DNA of 64,000 nucleotides from contig JAXMCQ010000015.1 in NCBI GenBank assembly GCA_046349315.1, forward strand, positions 62,001 through 126,000, written 5' to 3'. Within the stretch, counting starts at the first letter, position 1. Each line of letters starts with the position of its first letter. Below are positions 59,460-64,000 of this stretch, piece after piece. The translations under genes were made by a program, and so were the position numbers. The notes beneath the pieces were generated by a model. The model saw only the letters and a list, made by a program, of their open reading frames with translations. It made no database searches and was not told the origin of the DNA. This stretch comes from JAEUMG01 sp046349315. GTDB taxonomy: Bacteria > Pseudomonadota > Alphaproteobacteria > Rhizobiales > Aestuariivirgaceae.

Positions 59460-59807
59460 TCAGTCCCTTGCCCGGCGGGTCATCGTCCAGGTACTCACAT
59501 AATGGGGGTCGACGACCAATTCGCCGGTCGAACACAGGACATACCGACCCGGGCCTGCCTTGCGGAAGGCCAAAGTCGCCGGCGGCAGCCAGTGCTCCTG
59601 GCCGTTCCAGATCTCGCCATGGCACTCGACGGCGATGCCGCGCTCCTTGTCGGCGACCGCCACCAGACCGTAAATCTGGAACTGGCTTTCGAGCTGGCCT
59701 TCAGGATCGAGATAGGTCAGACCGACAATGACGATCGAACCCAGAAGATCCTGTGCGACGCACTCGTCCCAATCGCGGTCGAGTTGGCACTCAACTGAGG
59801 CACACAT
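59460..59807 (-). CDS. hypothetical protein
   Basis: A 115-residue soluble protein rich in beta strands (GSIVIVGLTYLDPEGQLESQ, FQIYGLVAVADKERGIAVEC, RYVLCSTGELVVDPHYVST) with three cysteines and no signal. It lies in the same direction as the methyltransferase and 10 bp downstream of the rplS terminator. Family not recognised. Confidence 0.6.
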   Translation of the reverse strand: MCASVECQLDRDWDECVAQDLLGSIVIVGLTYLDPEGQLESQFQIYGLVAVADKERGIAVECHGEIWNGQEHWLPPATLAFRKAGPGRYVLCSTGELVVDPHYVSTWTMTRRARD

Positions 59808-59817
59808 GGTCTCTCTC

Positions 59818-59850
59818 CAAACACAAAAGCCAGCCCTCTCGAGCTGGCCT
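59818..59850 (-). terminator. rho-independent terminator after rplS
   Basis: On the minus strand the stem GCCAGC-TCGAGAGG-GCTGGC is followed by TTTTGTGTTT. It begins about 20 bp after the rplS stop, ending the ribosomal block before the next minus-strand gene. Confidence 0.82.
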
Positions 59851-59870
59851 TGGCCTGGAGAGCTGTTGAT

Positions 59871-60284
59871 TTAGGCCTTCTCGGCTTCCTTGGCCTGCGC
59901 CTCGGCGCCCATGCCGGAGAGAAGCGCCTTCTGCTTCTCGGCGATGCGGGCGGATTTGCCGGTGCGGCCGCGCAAGTAATAGAGCTTGGCGCGCCGAACC
60001 TTGCCGCGGCGGACAACCTTGATCGAGTCGATCAACGGCGAGTAGACGGGAAACACGCGTTCCACGCCTTCGCCGTAAGAGATCTTGCGAACGGTAAAGT
60101 TCTCGTTCAGGCCGCCGCCGGAACGGCCGATCACCACGCCCTCATAGGCCTGGACGCGGGTACGGTCGCCTTCCTTGACGCGGACATTGACAATGACGGT
60201 GTCGCCAGGGCCGAATTCGGGTACGGCGCGCTTAGCGGCGACAGCAGCCACCTGCTCTTTCTCGAGCTGCTCGATCATATTCAT
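59871..60284 (-). CDS. rplS: 50S ribosomal protein L19
   Basis: A 137-residue L19, at the 30S-50S interface. It shows VPEFGPGDTVIVNVRVKEGD, RVQAYEGVVIGRSGGGLNEN, FTVRKISYGEGVERVFPVYS and the RRGKVRRAKLYYLRG end plus a short Ala/Glu-rich tail. AAGGAAC 8 nt upstream supports the first ATG. It follows trmD by 52 bp. Confidence 0.97.
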   Translation of the reverse strand: MNMIEQLEKEQVAAVAAKRAVPEFGPGDTVIVNVRVKEGDRTRVQAYEGVVIGRSGGGLNENFTVRKISYGEGVERVFPVYSPLIDSIKVVRRGKVRRAKLYYLRGRTGKSARIAEKQKALLSGMGAEAQAKEAEKA

Positions 60285-60336
60285 GGACGTAGTTCCTTTT
60301 GGGGTTGCGGGCCTATAGACTCATCAGGCTTGAAAA

Positions 60337-61032
60337 TCAATGCTTTCTGTCACGATAGCGGGCCCAAAGGTCAGGGCGCCGCCGGGCGGTCAGGGCTTCT
60401 CTCTGTTCGTGCTTCCAGAGGGCCATGGCGCGATGGTCGCCGGAGAGAAGAATCTCAGGGATTTCAAGCCCTTCCCAGCTGCGCGGCCGCGTATATTGCG
60501 GCTGCTCCAGGAGGCCGTCCTCGAAACTTTCCTCGCTGGCGCTCTCAAGCCTCCCCATGACGCCGGGCAATAGCCGCACCATCGCATCGAGAAAGGCGAT
60601 TGCCGCCGGTTCGCCGCCCGACAGCACGAAATCGCCAAGCGAAACCTCGATCAGCTTTCGCCGCTCGATCACCCTTTCGTCGACGCCTTCGAAGCGTCCG
60701 CAGACGATGACGGCGCCCGGACCCTCGGCCAGTTGCCTGACAAGGGTCTGGTTCAGCGGCGCCCCGCGCGGACTCATCAGGAAGCGCGGACGCCCGTCAT
60801 CGCCAATCGCATCGATCGCCGCGGCGAGCACGTCGGGCCGCATCACCATGCCAGGACCGCCGCCGGCCGGTGAATCATCGACGGTGCGGTGCCTATCGGT
60901 TGCCGCATCGCGGATGTCGCGGACTTCAAGCGACCATAGGCCGGCGGCGAGCGCCTTGCCGGCCAAGGAGACGCCCAAGGGCCCCGGAAACATCTCGGGG
61001 AAGAGCGTCAATATGGTTGCGGCAAAACTCAT
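60337..61032 (-). CDS. trmD: tRNA (guanine37-N1)-methyltransferase
   Basis: A 231-residue SPOUT enzyme. It shows ILTLFPEMFPGPLGVSLAGK, HRTVDDSPAGGGPGMVMRPD (catalytic Asp), ALNQTLVRQLAEG-like PLNQTLVRQLAEGP, IVCGRFEGVDERVIE (SAM knot) and LGDFVLSGGEPAAIAF. It methylates G37 of tRNAs with G36. The ATG overlaps the rimM stop as ATGA. Confidence 0.97.
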   Translation of the reverse strand: MSFAATILTLFPEMFPGPLGVSLAGKALAAGLWSLEVRDIRDAATDRHRTVDDSPAGGGPGMVMRPDVLAAAIDAIGDDGRPRFLMSPRGAPLNQTLVRQLAEGPGAVIVCGRFEGVDERVIERRKLIEVSLGDFVLSGGEPAAIAFLDAMVRLLPGVMGRLESASEESFEDGLLEQPQYTRPRSWEGLEIPEILLSGDHRAMALWKHEQREALTARRRPDLWARYRDRKH

Positions 61033-61538
61033 GTCTCCTCAAGATAGCCGTCGGGCAAATCGATGGCGAGCCGGCCTTCCGCAACATCGACCTCGGGCAC
61101 GAAGGCATCGGAGAAGGGAATGAGGATATTCGCTTCTCCGGCCCGCGCGATATCGAGGAGATCGCCGGCTCCATAATTGACTACATCGACGACCTTGCCA
61201 AAGCCCGTGCCGTCGCGCGTGACGACGGTAAGCCCGACAAGGTCGTGAATATAACTCTCATCCACGCCGGGCGCCGGCAAAGAGGCGCGATCGACGAAGA
61301 GCCCGGTGCCTGCCAGTGCCTCGGCACGATTGCGGTCGCCGACGCCTTTCAGCGTCGCGATGAAGCCCTGCTTCTGCGGCCGCAGCCGTTCGATCTCGAT
61401 TGTTGTGCCGTTGTCGGTGCGCAAGGGACCATAGCGCGCAATCGCCTGAGGCTCGGCGGTGAAGCTTTGCAGCTTCACCTCGCCCCTGATTCCATGCGCG
61501 CCGGTAACGCGGCCGATGAGGACAAGGTCCCTTCGCAC
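61029..61538 (-). CDS. rimM: ribosome maturation factor RimM
   Basis: A 169-residue RimM with the N-terminal barrel (RVTGAHGIRGEVKLQSFTAE) and PRC-barrel (IHDLVGLTVVTRDGTGFGKV, ANILIPFSDAFVPEVDVAEG). It assists 30S assembly through S19. The GTG start at 61538 has AGGGAA upstream; the dispersed repeat C lies just upstream of that site. Confidence 0.95.
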   Translation of the reverse strand: MRRDLVLIGRVTGAHGIRGEVKLQSFTAEPQAIARYGPLRTDNGTTIEIERLRPQKQGFIATLKGVGDRNRAEALAGTGLFVDRASLPAPGVDESYIHDLVGLTVVTRDGTGFGKVVDVVNYGAGDLLDIARAGEANILIPFSDAFVPEVDVAEGRLAIDLPDGYLEET

Positions 61539-61554
61539 TCTCGATTCCCTGTGC

Positions 61555-61639
61555 CGTCACCCCAGCGAAAGCTGGGGTCCCCTGAGTCATTTCAGCATCG
61601 GAAGCGATTCAGGGGATGCCAGCTTTCGCTGGCATGACG
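61555..61639. repeat. dispersed palindromic repeat, copy C (inverted relative to A)
   Basis: CGTCACCCCAGCGAAAGCTG pairs with GCCAGCTTTCGCTGGCATGAC (partial), with GAAGCGATTCAGGGG inside; it is the reverse of copy A at 17961. It lies in the rpsP-rimM gap, inside a ribosomal operon. Confidence 0.85.
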
Positions 61640-61649
61640 AAATGTGGGA

Positions 61650-62018
61650 TCAGCTCTGCGGTGCGGCGGCCTCGGCAGCCTTGGCAGCGGCGTCCGCCGC
61701 GGCCTTTTCACGCTCGACGCGCTTCTTCTTCGGCATGCCCTTGTCGGGATTGTTGCGCTGGTCGCGCTTCATCAGCCCGGCCTTGTCGAGGAAACGCAAC
61801 ACGCGATCGGTCGGCTGGGCGCCCTTCTTGAGCCACTCGCCAGCCTTGGCCGTATCGAGCTGCACGCGCTTCTCATCCGTCTTACCCAGCATCGGGTTGA
61901 AGGCGCCGACAACGTCGATGAACTTGCCGTCGCGCGGCGACGCCGCATCGGCGATGACGATGTGGTAATAGGGACGTTTCTTGGCGCCGGCGCGCGCAAG
62001 CCTGATTTTCAGTGACAC
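61650..62018 (-). CDS. rpsP: 30S ribosomal protein S16
   Basis: A 122-residue S16: LKIRLARAGAKKRPYYHIVI, ASPRDGKFIDVVGAFNPMLG, RVQLDTAKAGEWLKKGAQPT and the lysine/alanine-rich tail KKKRVEREKAAADAAAKAAE, common in alphaproteobacteria. The start appears to be GTG 62018, with AAAGGAG upstream. Confidence 0.97.
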   Translation of the reverse strand: MSLKIRLARAGAKKRPYYHIVIADAASPRDGKFIDVVGAFNPMLGKTDEKRVQLDTAKAGEWLKKGAQPTDRVLRFLDKAGLMKRDQRNNPDKGMPKKKRVEREKAAADAAAKAAEAAAPQS

Positions 62019-62049
62019 TATGCTTTCTCCTTTGGTGACATTGGTTAGT

Positions 62050-62550
62050 TCAGTTTGATGTGTGGCGATAAATCATGTGCGGCTTGCCGTGCATGATGAA
62101 TTCGCCGTCGGGTGCGGCGCCGAGCTTCTCGGCGACGCGAATGGATGCGAGGTTGATCGGATTGATATAGCTGACGAGGCGGGCCAGGCCGAGTTCGCGA
62201 AAGCCGTGATCGCGCACCCGCTGTGCCGCTTCCGTCGCATAGCCCAGCCCGCGAAACTGGGGCGCAATGCCGTAACCGACTTCGACATCGTCCCAGCCAT
62301 CGGGAAACCATAAGCCGGCATAGCCCGCGAGTTCACCTGTTGCCTTGTCCTCAAGTGCGTAGAGGCTGAAGCCGCGCAAGTGCCAGTGACCGATGAGCTG
62401 GGCGATACGGCGCCAGACGTCGCTGCGCGAAACACCACCGCCATAGATCGCCTGCGACTGCGGGTCGCTATAGAAGGCAAAGAGCGGATCGACATCGGCC
62501 TCGCGCCAGTGCCTGAGACGCAATCGTTCTGTTTCAAGCTCGGGCGACAT
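62050..62550 (-). CDS. GNAT N-acetyltransferase (RimJ/RimL-type)
   Basis: A 166-residue RimJ-like acetyltransferase with LETERLRLRHWREADVDPLF, VEVGYGIAPQFRGLGYATEA (motif A) and LVSYINPINLASIRVAEKLG. It may acetylate ribosomal or tRNA-related N-termini, a guess from context. ATG 62550 is 1 nt after the ffh stop, and rpsP follows 31 bp later, so it is placed inside the ribosomal operon. Confidence 0.88.
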   Translation of the reverse strand: MSPELETERLRLRHWREADVDPLFAFYSDPQSQAIYGGGVSRSDVWRRIAQLIGHWHLRGFSLYALEDKATGELAGYAGLWFPDGWDDVEVGYGIAPQFRGLGYATEAAQRVRDHGFRELGLARLVSYINPINLASIRVAEKLGAAPDGEFIMHGKPHMIYRHTSN

Positions 62551-62551
62551 G

Positions 62552-64000
62552 TCATCGCTTCTTTCCCGGCGACTGTGGAAAACCGCGGAAGGGCTGACCA
62601 CCTAATCCCGGAAGTCCGCCCAGACCCGGCAAGCCGCCGAGGCCCGGTAATTTGCTGCCGAGGCCGGGCAGTCCCGGTGTCGATTTCGGCACGTCCGGCA
62701 GTGCGCCGCCGGCCGCCATCTCGCGCAGTTCCGGCGGCAAGGCTTTGGGATCCATTGCGGCGAGTTCGGCCTGCATCTTTTCGAGTTCTGCTGCATCGGG
62801 CACGCCCTTGCCGCCGAACATCTTGCCGAACATGCCCTTGCCGCGGCCCATCTGCTTCATCATGTCGGCCATCTGCAGATGCATCTTGAGCAGGCGGTTG
62901 ATCTCCTCGACCTTGGTGCCGGAGCCAGACGCGACGCGCTTCTTGCGCGAGGCGTTCATGACCTTCGGATTGCGCTTCTCGGCCGGCGTCATCGAGGAGA
63001 TGATCGCCATCTGTCGCTTGAGCACGCCATTGTCGAGATCGACGCCGTCCAGCTGCTTCTTGATCTTGCCCATGCCGGGCAGGAGACCCATCATGCCCGA
63101 CATGCCGCCGAGCTTCTGCAATTGACGCAATTGCTCGGCCAGATCCTCAAGATCGAACGAGCCCTTCTTCATCCGCTCGGCGATCTTCTTGGCCTTGTCG
63201 GCATCGATCGTCTGCGCGGCCTTCTCGACGAGGCTGACGACGTCGCCCATGCCGAGGATGCGGCCGGCGATGCGCTCGGGATGGAAATCCTCAAGCCCGT
63301 CAAGCTTTTCGCCGGTGCCCAGGAGCTTGATCGGCTTGCCGGTGACGGCGCGCATCGAAAGCGCCGCACCACCGCGGCCATCGCCATCGATTCTTGTCAA
63401 CACAATGCCGGTAATGCCGATCTTCTCATCGAAATTGCGGGCAAGATTGACGGCGTCCTGGCCGGTCAGCGAATCGGCGACGAGCAAGGTTTCGTTTGGC
63501 CGCGCGATGTCGCGCACCGAAGCCGCTTCGGCGAGCAATTCCTCATCGATATGCAAGCGGCCGGCTGTGTCGAGCATCACGACGTCGAAACCGCCCTTTC
63601 GCGCCTCCGACATGGCGCGCCTGGCGATCTCGACCGGCGTCTGGCCGGCTATGATCGGCAGGGTCTCAACGCCAGTTTGGCGACCGAGCACCGCCAATTG
63701 CTCCTGCGCGGCTGGGCGTCGCGTATCGAGCGAGGCCATCAGCACGCGGCGCTTGTCGCGCTCCTGCAGGCGTTTCGCAATCTTGGCGGTCGTCGTCGTC
63801 TTGCCGGAGCCCTGGAGGCCGACCATGAGGATCGGCACTGGCGGCGAGGCTCTGAGATTGAGCCCCACGCCCTCGGATCCCAAGGTCTCGACCAGCACGT
63901 CATGGACAAGCTTGACGACCATCTGGCCGGGCGTCACCGACTTGACGATCTGGGCGCCGACCGCCTTCTCGCGGACCTTCTCGGTGAAGCTCTTCACCAC
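62552..64000 (-). CDS. ffh: signal recognition particle protein Ffh, N-terminus outside window
   Basis: About 482 C-terminal residues of SRP54. It begins inside the N domain (VKSFTEKVREKAVGAQIVKS); the G domain has VGLQGSGKTTTTAKIAKRL, LDTRRPAAQEQLAVLG, VVMLDTAGRLHIDEEL and GGAALSMRAVTGKPIKLLG. The Met-rich M domain (KMHLQMADMMKQMGRGKGMF) binds the SRP RNA and signal peptides. About 45 N-terminal residues lie beyond 64000. The Gly/Leu/Pro-rich tail GLPGLGGLPGLGG is an extension of the usual C-terminus. Confidence 0.96.
   Translation of the reverse strand: MVKSFTEKVREKAVGAQIVKSVTPGQMVVKLVHDVLVETLGSEGVGLNLRASPPVPILMVGLQGSGKTTTTAKIAKRLQERDKRRVLMASLDTRRPAAQEQLAVLGRQTGVETLPIIAGQTPVEIARRAMSEARKGGFDVVMLDTAGRLHIDEELLAEAASVRDIARPNETLLVADSLTGQDAVNLARNFDEKIGITGIVLTRIDGDGRGGAALSMRAVTGKPIKLLGTGEKLDGLEDFHPERIAGRILGMGDVVSLVEKAAQTIDADKAKKIAERMKKGSFDLEDLAEQLRQLQKLGGMSGMMGLLPGMGKIKKQLDGVDLDNGVLKRQMAIISSMTPAEKRNPKVMNASRKKRVASGSGTKVEEINRLLKMHLQMADMMKQMGRGKGMFGKMFGGKGVPDAAELEKMQAELAAMDPKALPPELREMAAGGALPDVPKSTPGLPGLGSKLPGLGGLPGLGGLPGLGGQPFRGFPQSPGKKR

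Overview
The window is GC-rich, densely packed bacterial chromosome. Several features point to an alphaproteobacterium, most likely of the Hyphomicrobiales (Rhizobiales): the ffh-rpsP-rimM-trmD-rplS block, an ethylmalonyl-CoA pathway gene set, a Ku/LigD end-joining cluster, IalB-, YggT- and HIG1-type proteins, and intergenic palindromes of the CTCTCCC/GGGAGAG and GTCAT-CC-GCGAAAGC type. Both edges cut genes: a type III polyketide synthase (left) and ffh (right).

Layout. 1-3.2 kb: a type III PKS, a CphA2-like ATP-grasp ligase and a divergent NeuD-like acyltransferase, an uncharacterised biosynthetic neighbourhood. 3.2-5.7 kb: tandem UspA protein, SDR, class I glutamine amidotransferase. 5.9-12.1 kb: a divergent catabolic/transport locus with a nitrilase-fold amidase, a GATase1-like protein, an NMT1-type ABC transporter, an M24 hydrolase and a LacI regulator. 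Two perfect TGAACCGGTTCA palindromes lie in the divergent promoter region. 12.2-24.5 kb: housekeeping and mixed genes (tRNA-Ala, yggT, yggU, folD, an ion transporter, an AGPS-like flavoenzyme, argG, rlmN, methyltransferase, GNAT, DUF1287). 24.5-31.9 kb: leuC, then a group of small membrane or secreted proteins, a zincin-like peptidase with an apparent CTG start, an IaaM-like flavin monooxygenase, GFA and GNAT proteins, then leuD-leuB. 32-35.4 kb: ku followed by the three LigD activities as separate genes (phosphoesterase, ligase, polymerase). 35.4-44 kb: terC, asd, an orphan tandem AAA ATPase, and a four-gene operon of flavin oxidase, pyridoxal kinase, DUF429 and PLP dehydratase. 44-58 kb: the ethylmalonyl-CoA pathway genes mcl-type, mch, meaA, ccr and mcd, interleaved with transporters and small membrane proteins. 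58-64 kb: IalB, methyltransferase, then the rplS/trmD/rimM/rpsP/GNAT/ffh block.

How the genes work together. Ccr, MeaA, Mcd, Mch and the Mcl-type enzyme cover most of the glyoxylate-bypass-independent assimilation of acetyl-CoA; the epimerase is not in the window. LeuC/D/B and Asd are amino-acid biosynthesis genes. Ku, PE, LIG and POL together would form a complete non-homologous end-joining kit built from single-domain proteins. The least explained parts are the CphA2-like/acyltransferase/PKS corner, the LacI-controlled amidase/ABC locus and the orphan tandem AAA ATPase. All names come from reading protein motifs and gene order; no database search was run.
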